Assembly (NCBI RefSeq): GCF_024448895.1 | Contig: NZ_JAMOIC010000014.1 | Span: forward strand, 62,001-126,000 | Direction: 5' to 3' | Length of the DNA stretch: 64,000 nt | Source: Stutzerimonas stutzeri | Lineage (GTDB): Bacteria; Pseudomonadota; Gammaproteobacteria; Pseudomonadales; Pseudomonadaceae | Shown here: positions 1 to 10,419 of the stretch, piece after piece | Numbering within the stretch: the stretch's first letter is position 1 | How the letters are laid out: each line of letters begins with the position of its first letter | Made by a program: the position numbers and the translations under genes | Notes under the pieces: generated by a model | The model's input: only the letters and a program-made list of their open reading frames with translations | What the model was told of the DNA's origin: nothing | The model's database searches: none

Positions 1-1316
<1,316 letters not shown>

Positions 1317-1584
1317 GGGCCTCGGTTAAGCAAAGTGTGCTGAACCGCGAAGGAATCTGGCCGCGATTAGTGGCAGCCGATTACATGATCAATTCACGGT
1401 GTACCGGTTAGTGACCTGTCAAAGCCGCTCAAGGTTGCGCGATGCGACGATTTGCTCAGCCTATCGGAGCAATGGCTTGTCTCAATGAGTTCAGCTGCGC
1501 TACGCCCGCGGCCTGCAAACGCGTAGAATGCACGCCCCTCGCCGACCATCCCGGCGCTTACGACCGCACCCACAAGGTTCGCCC

Positions 1585-2607
1585 GTGATCGAATTCCAGC
1601 AAGTCCACAAAACCTATCGGGTCGCCGATCGCCGGGGCGCAGGCCGTGAAGTGCCTGCGCTCAAGCCGACAGAACTTGTGATTGGCGCGGGTGAAGTGTT
1701 CGGCCTGATCGGCCACTCCGGGGCCGGCAAGAGCACGCTGCTGCGTCTGATCAACCGCCTGGAAGAACCTTCCGGTGGTCGCATTCTGGTCAACGGCGAA
1801 GACGTCACCGCGCTGGATGCCGATGGGCTGCGGCGCTTCCGCCAGCGAGTCGGGATGATCTTCCAGCATTTCAATCTGCTGATGTCCAAGACGGTCGCTG
1901 ACAACGTCGCCATGCCACTGCGACTGGCCGGTAACCATTCACGTGCCGAGATCGACACGCGCGTTGCAGCCCTGCTCGCGCGCGTCGGCCTGCAAGACCA
2001 TGCGCGCAAATACCCGGCGCAGCTCTCCGGCGGACAAAAGCAGCGGGTCGGCATCGCCCGCGCCCTGGCGACTGAACCGGACATCCTGCTCTGCGACGAA
2101 GCCACCAGCGCGCTAGACCCGCAGACCACCGCTTCGGTGCTGCAGCTTCTGGCGGAGATCAACGCCGAACTGAAACTGACCATCGTGCTGATCACCCACG
2201 AGATGGACGTGATCCGGCGGGTCTGCGACCGCGTCGCGGTGATGGACGGCGGCGCCATCGTTGAACAGGGGCCAGTGACCGAGGTGTTCCTCCATCCGAA
2301 ACATCCAACCACCCAACGCTTCGTCCTCGAAGACGAAGCGGTCGATGAAGGCGAACAGCGTGATGATTTCGTCCATGTCCCGGGCCGCATCCTGCGCCTG
2401 ACGTTCCAGGGCGATGCCACTTACAAGCCGTTGCTGGGTACCGTGGCTCGGGAAACCGGGGTGGATTTCAGCATTCTTTCCGGCCGTATCGACCGCATCA
2501 AGGACACGCCCTATGGCCAGCTGACCCTTGCCCTGGTCGGTGGTGACATGGCCGCGGCGCTGGCCCATCTGGATGCCGCTGACGTACATGTGGAGGTGCT
2601 GCGCTGA
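1585..2607 (+). CDS. metN: Methionine ABC importer, ATP-binding protein MetN
   Basis: ATPase of the high-affinity methionine importer MetNIQ at the inner membrane. About 340 residues. Walker [10 protein letters not shown], signature [15 protein letters not shown], Walker [13 protein letters not shown] and the switch histidine in LITHEMDVI are present, followed by the NIL/ACT-like C-terminal domain that senses methionine. I chose the GTG at 1585 because the protein then begins [11 protein letters not shown], as family members do; an upstream ATG at 1528 would add 19 arginine/proline-rich residues without family support. A short insertion (RRGAGR) follows the first strand. It is first in the metNIQ operon and its stop overlaps metI. 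Confidence 0.93.
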   Translation: MIEFQQVHKTYRVADRRGAGREVPALKPTELVIGAGEVFGLIGHSGAGKSTLLRLINRLEEPSGGRILVNGEDVTALDADGLRRFRQRVGMIFQHFNLLMSKTVADNVAMPLRLAGNHSRAEIDTRVAALLARVGLQDHARKYPAQLSGGQKQRVGIARALATEPDILLCDEATSALDPQTTASVLQLLAEINAELKLTIVLITHEMDVIRRVCDRVAVMDGGAIVEQGPVTEVFLHPKHPTTQRFVLEDEAVDEGEQRDDFVHVPGRILRLTFQGDATYKPLLGTVARETGVDFSILSGRIDRIKDTPYGQLTLALVGGDMAAALAHLDAADVHVEVLR

Positions 2608-3272
2608 TGGAAGCCCTATTGGCAAACGTCGACTGGTACGAGATCTGGCTCGCCACACTGGACACCCTGCTGATGCTCGGCGGCTCGCTGCTGTTCACCA
2701 TCCTGCTGGGCCTGCCGCTGGGCGTGCTGCTGTTCTTGACCGGCCCGCGCCAGCTGTTCGAAAACGGGCCGCTATATGGCTTCCTCTCCTTCGTGGTGAA
2801 CGTGCTGCGTTCGCTGCCGTTCATCATCCTGCTGATCGTGATGATCCCGTTCACGGTGCTGATCACCGGCACATCGCTGGGCGTCGCCGGCGCCATTCCA
2901 CCGCTGGTGGTGGGCGCCGCGCCCTTCTTTGCACGGCTGGTGGAAACCGCATTGCGTGAGGTCGACCGCGGCATTATCGAGGCGACCCAGGCGATGGGCG
3001 CGACCACACGCCAGATCATCTTCAACGCATTGCTGCCCGAGGCGCGCCCGGGCATCATCGCCGCAGTTACCGTCACCGCCATCACGCTGGTCTCCTACAC
3101 CGCCATGGCTGGCGTGGTGGGTGCCGGCGGCCTCGGCGATCTGGCCATTCGCTTCGGCTATCAGCGTTTTCAGACCGACGTCATGGTGGTCACAGTCGTC
3201 CTGTTGCTGGTGCTGGTGCAGGTACTGCAAAGCGTCGGCGACAAGCTGGTGACACATTTTTCCCGCAAATGA
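2607..3272 (+). CDS. metI: Methionine ABC importer, permease MetI
   Basis: Inner-membrane permease of the MetNIQ methionine importer, 221 residues, the normal family length. Five or so hydrophobic segments are visible. The EAA loop that docks on MetN is around residues 120-145 (EATQAMGATTRQIIFNALLP). Its ATG overlaps the metN stop (TGATG), so the two are translationally coupled. MetQ follows 70 bases downstream. Confidence 0.94.
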   Translation: MEALLANVDWYEIWLATLDTLLMLGGSLLFTILLGLPLGVLLFLTGPRQLFENGPLYGFLSFVVNVLRSLPFIILLIVMIPFTVLITGTSLGVAGAIPPLVVGAAPFFARLVETALREVDRGIIEATQAMGATTRQIIFNALLPEARPGIIAAVTVTAITLVSYTAMAGVVGAGGLGDLAIRFGYQRFQTDVMVVTVVLLLVLVQVLQSVGDKLVTHFSRK

Positions 3273-3342
3273 TTGCCCAATTCAGGCCTTACCAACCACA
3301 GATGATCGGCGACGGGTTCGTCGAGTCAGACAGGAGCTTTCC

Positions 3343-4116
3343 ATGAAAAAACTGCTTGCCGCCTTTGCCGCTGTCGCGGCGTTCTCCGCCCAGGCCGCTG
3401 ACGAGCTGAACGTCGCCGCGACCGCCGTTCCGCATGCCGAGATCCTCGAGTTCGTCAAACCCCAGCTCGCCGAACAGGGCGTCGACCTGAAGGTCAAGGT
3501 CTTCACCGACTACGTACAGCCGAACGTTCAGGTTGCCGAGAAACGTCTGGATGCCAACTTCTTCCAGCACCAGCCGTACCTGGATGAATTCAACAAGGGC
3601 AAGGGCACCGAGCTGGTCAGCGTCGCTGGCGTTCACATCGAACCCTTCGGTGCCTATGCAAGCAAGCTGAAGTCCCTGGACGAGCTGCCTAACGGCGCGA
3701 CCGTCGTCATCCCCAACGACGCCACCAACGGCGGCCGTGCGCTGCTGCTGTTGCAGAAAGCCGGCGTGATCACCCTGAAAGACGGCGCCGGCATCACCGC
3801 CACGCCAAAGGACATCGCCGAGAACCCCAAGAACATCAAGATCCGTGAACTGGAAGCCGCGACCCTGCCGCGCGTGCTGACCCAGGTCGACCTGGCGCTG
3901 ATCAACACCAACTACGCGCTGGAAGCCAAGCTGAACCCGACCGAGGACGCCCTGGTCATCGAAGGCAACGACTCGCCCTACGTGAACATCCTGGTCGCCC
4001 GTCCGGACAACAAGGACAGCGCCGCCATGCAGAAGCTGATCGACGTGCTGCACAGCGAAGAGGTGAAGCAATTCATCAATGAGAAATACAAAGGCGCCGT
4101 GGTTCCGGCGTTCTGA
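3343..4116 (+). CDS. metQ: Methionine-binding periplasmic protein MetQ
   Basis: Substrate-binding protein of the MetNIQ importer, 257 residues. A Sec signal peptide of about 18 residues ends at FSAQA, with mature protein beginning ADELNVAATAVPHAEIL. There is no lipobox cysteine, so this form should be soluble in the periplasm rather than a lipoprotein as in E. coli. A good ribosome site (AGGAG) lies 7 bases before the ATG. The NlpA family region spans the rest. A strong terminator lies just after the stop and closes the operon. Confidence 0.93.
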   Translation: MKKLLAAFAAVAAFSAQAADELNVAATAVPHAEILEFVKPQLAEQGVDLKVKVFTDYVQPNVQVAEKRLDANFFQHQPYLDEFNKGKGTELVSVAGVHIEPFGAYASKLKSLDELPNGATVVIPNDATNGGRALLLLQKAGVITLKDGAGITATPKDIAENPKNIKIRELEAATLPRVLTQVDLALINTNYALEAKLNPTEDALVIEGNDSPYVNILVARPDNKDSAAMQKLIDVLHSEEVKQFINEKYKGAVVPAF

Positions 4117-4138
4117 TCGCCTGTGAGCTAGCCCAACG

Positions 4139-4163
4139 AACCCCGCCTTGTGCGGGGTTTTTT
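4139..4163 (+). terminator. Rho-independent terminator of metNIQ
   Basis: An 8-bp stem (AACCCCGC / GCGGGGTT) with a CTTGT loop runs into six T residues, 23 bases after the metQ stop. Orientation and position fit the end of the metNIQ transcript. Confidence 0.9.
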
Positions 4164-4205
4164 ATGAGCCGTCAGGCCCAGTGCCTGTGCAACCGGACCC
4201 GACCT

Positions 4206-4973
4206 TCAACGCACCACGACCAGTGGATGTCCTCGCTCCGGGTGGCGCTGAATCAGTACGTCCAGACCGAACACGTCGCGCAGCGGTTGCGCCTGCAACA
4301 CCTCGTCCACTGAGCCCTGCAAGTGGGCGCGCCCTTCATGCAGCAGCAACAGGCGGTCGCAGTAGCGGGCGGCGAGATTGAGGTCGTGCAGGATCACCAT
4401 CACCGCGGCGCCCTGTTCGGCAAACCCGCGTACCGCCTGCAGCGTGCTGTGCTGGTGCAGCGGGTCCAGTGCTGCGGTGGGTTCGTCGAGCAGCAATACG
4501 CGTCCCTCAGCTCCGGGCCAGAGCTGCGCCAGCACCCGCGCCAAGTGGACACGCTGGCGCTCTCCGCCCGACAGCGTCAGGTAGCTACGGCCTTTGAGGT
4601 GGCGGGCATCGGCTGCGGTCAGAGCCTGCTCGACGATGAGCTGGTCCGCCGCGCGCCCTTCGTCATGGGGTAAACGCCCCATGCCGACCACCTCCTTCAC
4701 GCGAAAGCCGAAACTCAGGCTGGACTGCTGCGGCAGCACGGCTAGGCGCTGTGCGCGCTCGCGCGACGGCCAGTCGTGCAACGGATGATCAGCTAACAGG
4801 ACTTGTCCAACATTGGCTGCGAGCTCACCGCTGAGCGCTCCGAGCAAGGTGCTCTTGCCCGCGCCGTTCGGCCCCAGCACGCCGAAGATCTCACCCGCTC
4901 GCAGTTGGAGATCGATGCCCTGCAGGACGCAACGGGCACCACGACGCACCTCGAGGTTCTCCGCGCGGAGCAT
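4206..4973 (-). CDS. hmuV: Haem ABC importer, ATP-binding protein HmuV
   Basis: ATPase of a haem importer, 255 residues, the typical HmuV length. Walker [10 protein letters not shown], signature [18 protein letters not shown], Walker [12 protein letters not shown] and the switch histidine in [14 protein letters not shown] are all intact. Its ATG overlaps the stop of hmuU, as in hmuTUV operons. A cobalamin or siderophore substrate cannot be excluded from the ATPase alone; the haem call rests on the HmuU partner. The expected binding protein HmuT is reduced to a remnant upstream. Confidence 0.87.
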   Translation of the reverse strand: MLRAENLEVRRGARCVLQGIDLQLRAGEIFGVLGPNGAGKSTLLGALSGELAANVGQVLLADHPLHDWPSRERAQRLAVLPQQSSLSFGFRVKEVVGMGRLPHDEGRAADQLIVEQALTAADARHLKGRSYLTLSGGERQRVHLARVLAQLWPGAEGRVLLLDEPTAALDPLHQHSTLQAVRGFAEQGAAVMVILHDLNLAARYCDRLLLLHEGRAHLQGSVDEVLQAQPLRDVFGLDVLIQRHPERGHPLVVVR

Positions 4974-6010
4974 CAGTTGCGCCCCCGAATGAGCAGGAAC
5001 AGAAAGAACGGCGCGCCGATCAGTGCCGTAACAATGCCAATCGGCAATTCGGCGGGTGCCATCAGCAAACGCGCCAGCAGGTCGGCGAACAGCAGTAGGC
5101 TCGCACCCGCAAGCGCCGACGCCGGCAACAGCACGCGATGATCCGGGCCGCTGAGCAGGCGGATCAGGTGCGGCACAACCAGACCGATAAATCCGATCAG
5201 CCCCGCCGCTGCCACCGCAGCGCCAACGCCGAGCGCGGTGAGAAACACCAGTTCGCGCTTAAGGCTTTCGACAGAGAAGCCGAGGTGGCGGGCTTCAGAT
5301 TCGCCCAATAGCAGCGCATTTAGCGCAGCCGCCCGCTGGGGCAGCCAGAGTGCAACCAAACCCAGCGCGACCAGCAACGGCCAGAGCCGCGCGTAGCTCG
5401 CGCCGTTCAGGCTGCCCAGGTTCCAGAAGGTCAGGGTGCGCAGGGTTGCGTCATCGGCAAGATAGGTAAACAGGCCGATGGTGGCAGCGGCTAACGCGGT
5501 CAGCGCGATACCCGCTAGCAACATGGTGGCGACACTGGTCTGGCCGTCCCTCCGGCCCAGACGATAGACCATGGCCGTTACCAGCAAACCACCGAAGAAG
5601 GCGCTTGCCGACAGCAAATAGGGCTCGAACGCCGCTGGCATTCCGCCTAATGCAGAACCAAAAACGATAGCCACCGCCGCGCCCAGCGCAGCACCGCTGG
5701 AGACGCCGATCAGCCCCGGATCAGCGAGCGGATTGCGAAACAACCCCTGCATCGCCACGCCGGTCAAGGCCAGCACCGCACCCACCGCCAGCCCGAGTAG
5801 CGTGCGGGGCAGGCGAATCTGTCCGAGGATGAGCTCGGCCTGGGCGAGCTGCGGATCGGCTTCGCGCAAACCTGCGAGACTGAGTACGGCGAGCCAGGTC
5901 TCGCCCGGCGCAAGGCTCACCGGCCCCAGCGCCAGTGATAACCAGATGGCAAGCAGCAGCAGAACAGCCAGCAGGACGAACAGCGGGCGCGGCGATAAAA
6001 CGCGGGTCAT
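4973..6010 (-). CDS. hmuU: Haem ABC importer, permease HmuU
   Basis: FecCD-family permease, 345 residues, about ten membrane segments. The stretch [20 protein letters not shown] is characteristic of haem permeases, and the [13 protein letters not shown] coupling region near residues 265-280 is present. It should carry haem across the inner membrane with HmuV. The start ATG overlaps the stop of the truncated hmuT-like frame (ATGA), showing that a coupled binding-protein gene was once upstream. Confidence 0.88.
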   Translation of the reverse strand: MTRVLSPRPLFVLLAVLLLLAIWLSLALGPVSLAPGETWLAVLSLAGLREADPQLAQAELILGQIRLPRTLLGLAVGAVLALTGVAMQGLFRNPLADPGLIGVSSGAALGAAVAIVFGSALGGMPAAFEPYLLSASAFFGGLLVTAMVYRLGRRDGQTSVATMLLAGIALTALAAATIGLFTYLADDATLRTLTFWNLGSLNGASYARLWPLLVALGLVALWLPQRAAALNALLLGESEARHLGFSVESLKRELVFLTALGVGAAVAAAGLIGFIGLVVPHLIRLLSGPDHRVLLPASALAGASLLLFADLLARLLMAPAELPIGIVTALIGAPFFLFLLIRGRN

Positions 6011-6138
6011 CGGGGCAAGTCGGTCAAGGTCTGCGCGTCAGGATAAAAGGCCACCGACAAGGCCGCCAGCTCGACGGCCATTTGCGGTCCGAATGGGCCG
6101 ATGCTGGCTGTTTTACGGATGGTCAGCAACCATAGCGC
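6007..6138 (-). pseudogene. C-terminal remnant of an hmuT-like haem-binding protein gene
   Basis: Between senC and hmuU an open frame of 43 codons without its own plausible start ends in a TGA that overlaps the hmuU ATG. It reads ...KTASIGPFGPQMAVELAALS... and ends near [12 protein letters not shown]. The pattern (L/I)G-FGP followed by an A/L-rich helix and YP resembles the C terminus of HmuT/PhuT-type binding proteins, which normally precede hmuU with this overlap. The frame is continuous with senC through the senC TGA. I infer that a deletion removed the rest of hmuT. The family match is from pattern memory only. Confidence 0.5.
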
Positions 6139-6774
6139 TCAGCCCTCGCTTCTGAGCAGCACAGGCAGTTGCTCGGCGAGCTTTTCGGTACGCAGCGGGC
6201 CACGGACGAAGCCGCGCAGTCGGCCATCGGGGCCGATCAGGGCGAGGTTGCCGCCGTGGTCGACGGTGTAGTTTTCCTTCGAGGTGTCGGCGGGGATGAA
6301 AGGCACGCCCGCGGCGTTGGCCAGGGTCTGGATGTCTTCAAGCGGGCCGGTCAGGCCGATGAAGCCGGCGCCGAAATAGTCCAGGTACTTCTTCAATTGC
6401 TCCGGCGTGTCGCGCTCAGGGTCGACGCTGACGAGGATCGGCTGCATACGCTGGTTGACGTCTTCAGGCAGCTCGCCGCGCAACTGGCGCAGTTCGGCCA
6501 GGGTCGCAGGGCAGATGTCCGGGCAGAAGGTGTAGCCGAAGAACAACAGATTCCATTTGCCCTCGAGCTCCTGCATGGAGACTGACTGGCCGTCCTGATT
6601 GGTCAGTGTCAGGTCTGGCACATCGCGGCCCTGAGGCAGCAGGACGATGCCCGCATCGAGCAGCTCCGCAGTATCGAGTTGCTGGCCGGTATTGAGCACC
6701 TTGTAGACCGTCAGGCCGATGACCAGCGCAATCAGGGCTACGAGGATGAATACGGTTTTCTGAATGCGGGTCAT
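6139..6774 (-). CDS. senC: SCO1/SenC family copper chaperone for cytochrome oxidase
   Basis: Sco-family thioredoxin-fold protein that helps deliver copper to the CuA site of cytochrome c oxidase. 211 residues, with one N-terminal membrane anchor (about residues 8-28) placing the domain in the periplasm. The copper-binding CxxxC is in FGYTFCPDICPATL, and the distal histidine is in VDHGGNLALIGPDG. AAGGA lies 5 bases before the ATG. It is the last gene of the minus-strand run that begins with ctaC and is 17 bases from cyoE, fitting its role in oxidase assembly. Confidence 0.92.
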   Translation of the reverse strand: MTRIQKTVFILVALIALVIGLTVYKVLNTGQQLDTAELLDAGIVLLPQGRDVPDLTLTNQDGQSVSMQELEGKWNLLFFGYTFCPDICPATLAELRQLRGELPEDVNQRMQPILVSVDPERDTPEQLKKYLDYFGAGFIGLTGPLEDIQTLANAAGVPFIPADTSKENYTVDHGGNLALIGPDGRLRGFVRGPLRTEKLAEQLPVLLRSEG

Positions 6775-6791
6775 GAGGTCCTTGGCGACGG

Positions 6792-7691
6792 CTAGAAAGT
6801 CAGCGGCAGATAATGATCAACCAGCAGCGCGATGAACAGCGCGAATAGATACCAGATGCTGAACTTGAAGGTCTTGATGGCCGCATGCGGGCGACTGTCG
6901 CGATAGAGCACCACCGTCCAGAACAGGAACCGCGCACCCAACAGCACTGCAGCCGCCAGGTACAGCGGGCCACTCATGTGGATGGCGAAGGGCATGACGC
7001 TGACCGCCAGCAGCATCGCGGTGTAGAGCAGGATGTGCACCTTGGTGTAATGCTCACCGTGGGTGACCGGCAACATCGGTACGTTGACCTTGGCGTACTC
7101 GTCCTTGCGGTGAATCGCCAGCGCCCAGAAGTGCGGTGGTGTCCAGGCAAAGATGATCAGCACCAGCAGCAGCGGTTCGGCGGTGATCTGACCGGTCACC
7201 GCGACCCAGCCGAGCAAGGGTGGCGCAGCGCCGGCCAGCCCGCCGATGACGATGTTCTGCGGAGTGGCTCGTTTGAGAAAGCCGGTATAGATGACCGCGT
7301 ACCCGACCAGCGAGGCCAGCGTCAACCAGGCCGCAAGGGCGTTGGTGAACGTCAGCAGCAAGCCCATGCCGGCTACGCTAAGCAGCAGCGCGAACGCCAG
7401 CGCGGCTGCCGGCGACACGCGCCCCTCAGCCAACGGTCGCTTGTGGGTGCGGGCCATCTCCGAATCGATGCGCCGATCAACCACATGGTTGACCGCTGCC
7501 GCGCCACCCGCACAGAGCGCGATGCCCAGATTGCCGAACAGCAGCACCGTCCAGGGGACTCCCGCACGAGTAGCGAGGAACATGCCCACCAGCGAAGTGA
7601 TGAGCATGAGCAGCACCACCTTTGGCTTGGTCAGCTCGAGATAGTCGCGCCAGGTGGCCTGGGCGCCGCGTTCGCTGAGTAGAGTCGCCAT
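6792..7691 (-). CDS. cyoE: Protohaem IX farnesyltransferase (haem O synthase)
   Basis: UbiA-family membrane prenyltransferase converting haem B to haem O, the first step to haem A. 299 residues and about nine membrane segments. Both aspartate-rich motifs are visible: NHVVDRRIDSEMARTHKRPL (first site) and the HRKDEYAKVNVPMLPV region (second). I chose the ATG at 7691 because AAGGAG lies 7 bases upstream; the longer frame to 7727 adds 12 residues that overlap the ribosome site. It lies 16 bases after ctaA and acts immediately before it in the pathway. Called ctaB in some genomes. Confidence 0.93.
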   Translation of the reverse strand: MATLLSERGAQATWRDYLELTKPKVVLLMLITSLVGMFLATRAGVPWTVLLFGNLGIALCAGGAAAVNHVVDRRIDSEMARTHKRPLAEGRVSPAAALAFALLLSVAGMGLLLTFTNALAAWLTLASLVGYAVIYTGFLKRATPQNIVIGGLAGAAPPLLGWVAVTGQITAEPLLLVLIIFAWTPPHFWALAIHRKDEYAKVNVPMLPVTHGEHYTKVHILLYTAMLLAVSVMPFAIHMSGPLYLAAAVLLGARFLFWTVVLYRDSRPHAAIKTFKFSIWYLFALFIALLVDHYLPLTF

Positions 7692-7707
7692 GGGGTTCTC
7701 CTTATGG

Positions 7708-8769
7708 TCAAGCGCGAGGCAGGTCAAGCCTGCCCGTCGTGTTCGAATTCAGATTCGGCTGAGGCGCCGCTGCGGTGGCAACTGTCGGGTTCAGACGCAA
7801 GCGATGGTTGATTAGCACGGTCACCAAAAGCAGCAGCGCGCCGCCGCCGTTATGCGCAACGGCCACGGCCAGCGGCAGGTTCAGCAGGACGTTGCTTATG
7901 CCAAGGCTGATCTGCAGAGCCAGCGCCGCAACTAGTAGCGCGGCCAGGCGTGGCAGCCCGTTGCGCCGCAGCTGCCAGGCGAGCGTGAGCAGGATCAGCG
8001 TCACGGCAAGCGCGCCCAGCCGATGCGTCAGATGAATCGCGGTGCGGGCTTCGCCATAAAGCATCCCGCCGAGATAGTTCGGGCCGATATCGTGATGAGT
8101 GAGATTGAAGGCGTTGGTGAAATCCATGTCCGGCCACCATTCGCCATGGCAGGTGGGAAAGTCCGTGCAGGCCACCGCCGCGTAGTTACTGCTGACCCAG
8201 CCGCCGAGGGCAACCTGGGCAATCACGGCCAACATGCCGATCATCGCCAGGGTTCTCAGCCAGCCGGGCAGCTGGGGTGCGAATGGCTGTCGTCCGGAAA
8301 GACGCAGGCACAACAGAAACAGCAGGCTCAAGGTGGCAAAGCCGCCGAGCAGATGCGCCGTGACCACTTGCGGCCAGAGTTGCAGGGTCACCGTCCACAT
8401 GCCGAACGCGGCCTGGGCGATGACCACCGCCAGCAGCAACAGGGGCAATTTGACCGGCTGGCCCGGCAGTGAACGCCGTCGCACTGCTTGCACCGCCAGC
8501 CCGAGAATCACCAGCCCCAGCGCACCGGCAAAATAACGGTGCACCATTTCATTCCAGCCCTTGCGCACTTCTACCGGGGCATCGGGGAAGCGAAGCGCGG
8601 CCAGGCTTTGCGCCTGTTCGCTCATCGGCACAGCAAGGAACCCGTAGCAACCGGGCCAATCCGGGCAGCCGAGGCCGGCGTGGGTGAGGCGCGTATAGGC
8701 ACCCAGCAATACCACCACCACGGCCAGTAGCGTGGCGATTACGGCAAGGCGGTATCCAGGTTTTGCCAT
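7708..8769 (-). CDS. ctaA: Haem A synthase (COX15/CtaA family)
   Basis: Membrane enzyme that oxidises the C8 methyl of haem O to give haem A for the aa3 oxidase. About 353 residues, eight hydrophobic segments, with the N-terminal LGAYTRLTHAGLGCPDWPGCYG signature and haem-ligand histidines in the repeated four-helix halves (MVHRYFAG, VTAHLLGG, HLTHRLGA, VAHNGGG). Two ATGs are in tandem. The inner one at 8769 is better spaced from AAGGAG (6 bases) than the outer at 8772. It lies between the small anchored protein and cyoE in the oxidase assembly run. Confidence 0.93.
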   Translation of the reverse strand: MAKPGYRLAVIATLLAVVVVLLGAYTRLTHAGLGCPDWPGCYGFLAVPMSEQAQSLAALRFPDAPVEVRKGWNEMVHRYFAGALGLVILGLAVQAVRRRSLPGQPVKLPLLLLAVVIAQAAFGMWTVTLQLWPQVVTAHLLGGFATLSLLFLLCLRLSGRQPFAPQLPGWLRTLAMIGMLAVIAQVALGGWVSSNYAAVACTDFPTCHGEWWPDMDFTNAFNLTHHDIGPNYLGGMLYGEARTAIHLTHRLGALAVTLILLTLAWQLRRNGLPRLAALLVAALALQISLGISNVLLNLPLAVAVAHNGGGALLLLVTVLINHRLRLNPTVATAAAPQPNLNSNTTGRLDLPRA

Positions 8770-8826
8770 CATGTACTCCTTGGGCGACCTATCTGGGACT
8801 TCAGCGAGGCGGCCGAGTGCCTTGAA

Positions 8827-9411
8827 TCAACCGATCTGGGAGATTTTCAGCAGATGTTTCAGGTCGTCGAGGATCGCCTTGCCCTTCGTCTTCTCGTCAT
8901 AACGCAGGACCAGATTGCCGTGCGGGTCGACGATCCACAGTTGCGCGCCGGCCGGCGCTTCGGGGTTCTCGGCATACACCGCAGGTTGAAGGACGTAGCG
9001 CTTGAGCTGCGGGTATTCGCGCTGCAGTTGCTGCTCGTACGCCGCATCCAGCAGCGTCGTACCGCTGGCCAGTGCATGACCGGCACGCCCTGCTTCACGG
9101 GCCAGGCCGATGTTGATCTGGCGGGCCAGATACACCAGCTCCTGACAGGCTTGGGCGCAGCCCTGAGGCGCAGTCACCAGCAATTCCCAACGTGGCTCTG
9201 CGTCCACCGGGGCCGTGATACCGAGCGCGTCGCGCCCCTGGCCATTGGCGATCAGTACGCCGTCGTAACTGCGGGTTTCGGGCACCCAGAAGCCGAAGCG
9301 GTACATCGCACTCGCCAGCAGCATCGGCGCGATGACCACCGCGAGAATCGCCAGCAGTTGCAGCCGTCCCTTGCGTCGTTGGGGTTGCGTCGGTTGGAAG
9401 GTTGGATTCAT
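8827..9411 (-). CDS. Small membrane-anchored cytochrome oxidase-associated protein
   Basis: 194 residues with one N-terminal membrane segment (about residues 18-40) and a periplasmic domain. The C-terminal half resembles a degraded Sco/thioredoxin-like fold: LWIVDPHGNLVLRYD is like the Sco PDG-N-L strand, but the CxxxC is absent (LLVTAPQGCAQACQELVYL has a different Cys pair). The ATG at 9411 is chosen because it lies just 6 bases after the SURF1 stop; the frame runs further upstream inside SURF1. By position it matches the uncharacterised gene between surf1 and ctaA in other pseudomonads (PA0111 by memory). A role in oxidase maturation is inferred from context. Confidence 0.75.
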   Translation of the reverse strand: MNPTFQPTQPQRRKGRLQLLAILAVVIAPMLLASAMYRFGFWVPETRSYDGVLIANGQGRDALGITAPVDAEPRWELLVTAPQGCAQACQELVYLARQINIGLAREAGRAGHALASGTTLLDAAYEQQLQREYPQLKRYVLQPAVYAENPEAPAGAQLWIVDPHGNLVLRYDEKTKGKAILDDLKHLLKISQIG

Positions 9412-9416
9412 CGCAG

Positions 9417-10124
9417 TCACTGCTTGGTCCCCCGTGCCTGATGCACGCCAAAATAGATGAACAACGCCAGCAAAGCGGCCGCCAGAGCGAACCATTGCAC
9501 GGCATAACCCAGGTGCTGCTGCGGTTGCATGGTGGTGACTGGCCAATCGGCGCGGTAAGCCGTAGGGCCCGGCTCGAGCCGCAGCTCGTAAGCGACGCCA
9601 TCGCGATCAAGGACCTGCCAGATTTCTTCGACATCCACGTGATTGACCAAGCGCGGCCAACCTTCGGCCTGACGCCTGTTGAGTACGAAGGGCTTGCCTG
9701 AAGGCGCATAAATCCAGGCGGCAAGCTTCAGCGGGCGATCCGGTGTATCGAACTTAGGCGGGATGCGCCGATCAGGCCAGGGAATCCAGCCACGATTGAC
9801 CAACACCCACAAACCACTGGGCTGATCCTGAAAGGGTTGCAACAACTCCACCCCTACCTGACCGTCACGGGTACGGCTGTCGAGCAGAAAGCTGCGCTCG
9901 GCATCGAAACTGCCCTGCAGGAAGATGCGGCTATAGGCCGGCTCCTCATGCGACTCGATCTGCTCTGGCCCGACCGGTGCAGCTTGTTGACGCGCGTCCT
10001 GACGAGCCAGCATGTCGCGCTTCAGCTCACCGCGCTCCAGCTGCCAGATACCCAGCCAGACCAGTAGCGGCAACAGGAGGAAAACCACCAGGGTCGGCAC
10101 GAGGCCGGGCTTGAACCCGCTCAT
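9417..10124 (-). CDS. SURF1 family oxidase assembly protein
   Basis: SURF1/Shy1 homologue that assists haem A insertion into oxidase subunit I. 235 residues with the usual topology: an N-terminal membrane helix (VVFLLLPLLVWLGIWQL, residues about 13-30), a central periplasmic domain and a C-terminal helix (ALAAALLALFIYFGV). The family signatures GxWQLxR near the N terminus and VNRGW in the middle (LWVLVNRGWIPWP) are present. I take the ATG at 10124 (MSGFKPG); the frame extends 21 codons upstream without family features. It is divergent from the DUF2909 gene. Confidence 0.9.
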   Translation of the reverse strand: MSGFKPGLVPTLVVFLLLPLLVWLGIWQLERGELKRDMLARQDARQQAAPVGPEQIESHEEPAYSRIFLQGSFDAERSFLLDSRTRDGQVGVELLQPFQDQPSGLWVLVNRGWIPWPDRRIPPKFDTPDRPLKLAAWIYAPSGKPFVLNRRQAEGWPRLVNHVDVEEIWQVLDRDGVAYELRLEPGPTAYRADWPVTTMQPQQHLGYAVQWFALAAALLALFIYFGVHQARGTKQ

Positions 10125-10208
10125 GCCACGCCCCGCGGCGTGTCGAATTGACTGGCTATACTGCACCCCCAGTTCCCCCCAGCTCACCTGTTCAAGGCGG
10201 ACTCGCTC

Positions 10209-10412
10209 ATGCTCAAGGCGGCGATTGTTCTGTTATTAGTAGCCACGCTGGTCAGTCTGTTCAGTGGTCTGTTCTTTCTGGTCAAGGACGAAGGTCGCAC
10301 CTCGCGTGTGGTCACTGCCCTCTCCGTTCGTGTTTCCCTGACCGCATTGACCGTCGCGCTGATCGCCTGGGGCTTCTACTCGGGTCAGCTACAGCCCGGC
10401 TTTGGCCCCTAG
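10209..10412 (+). CDS. DUF2909 twin-transmembrane protein
   Basis: 67 residues with two hydrophobic helices (about residues 3-25 and 38-60) separated by a short charged loop (KDEGRTSR). It belongs to the small DUF2909 family found next to cytochrome oxidase genes in pseudomonads. It is the only plus-strand gene within the oxidase block and ends 7 bases from the convergent ctaE stop. Function unknown; a role in the oxidase membrane complex is only a guess from location. Confidence 0.8.
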   Translation: MLKAAIVLLLVATLVSLFSGLFFLVKDEGRTSRVVTALSVRVSLTALTVALIAWGFYSGQLQPGFGP

Positions 10413-10419
10413 GGTGCAG

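Noticed and set aside
10140-10208. Sigma-70 promoter TTGACT...TATACT before the DUF2909 gene
   Set aside because: The two hexamers are only a few bases apart, far short of the normal 16-18 base spacing.
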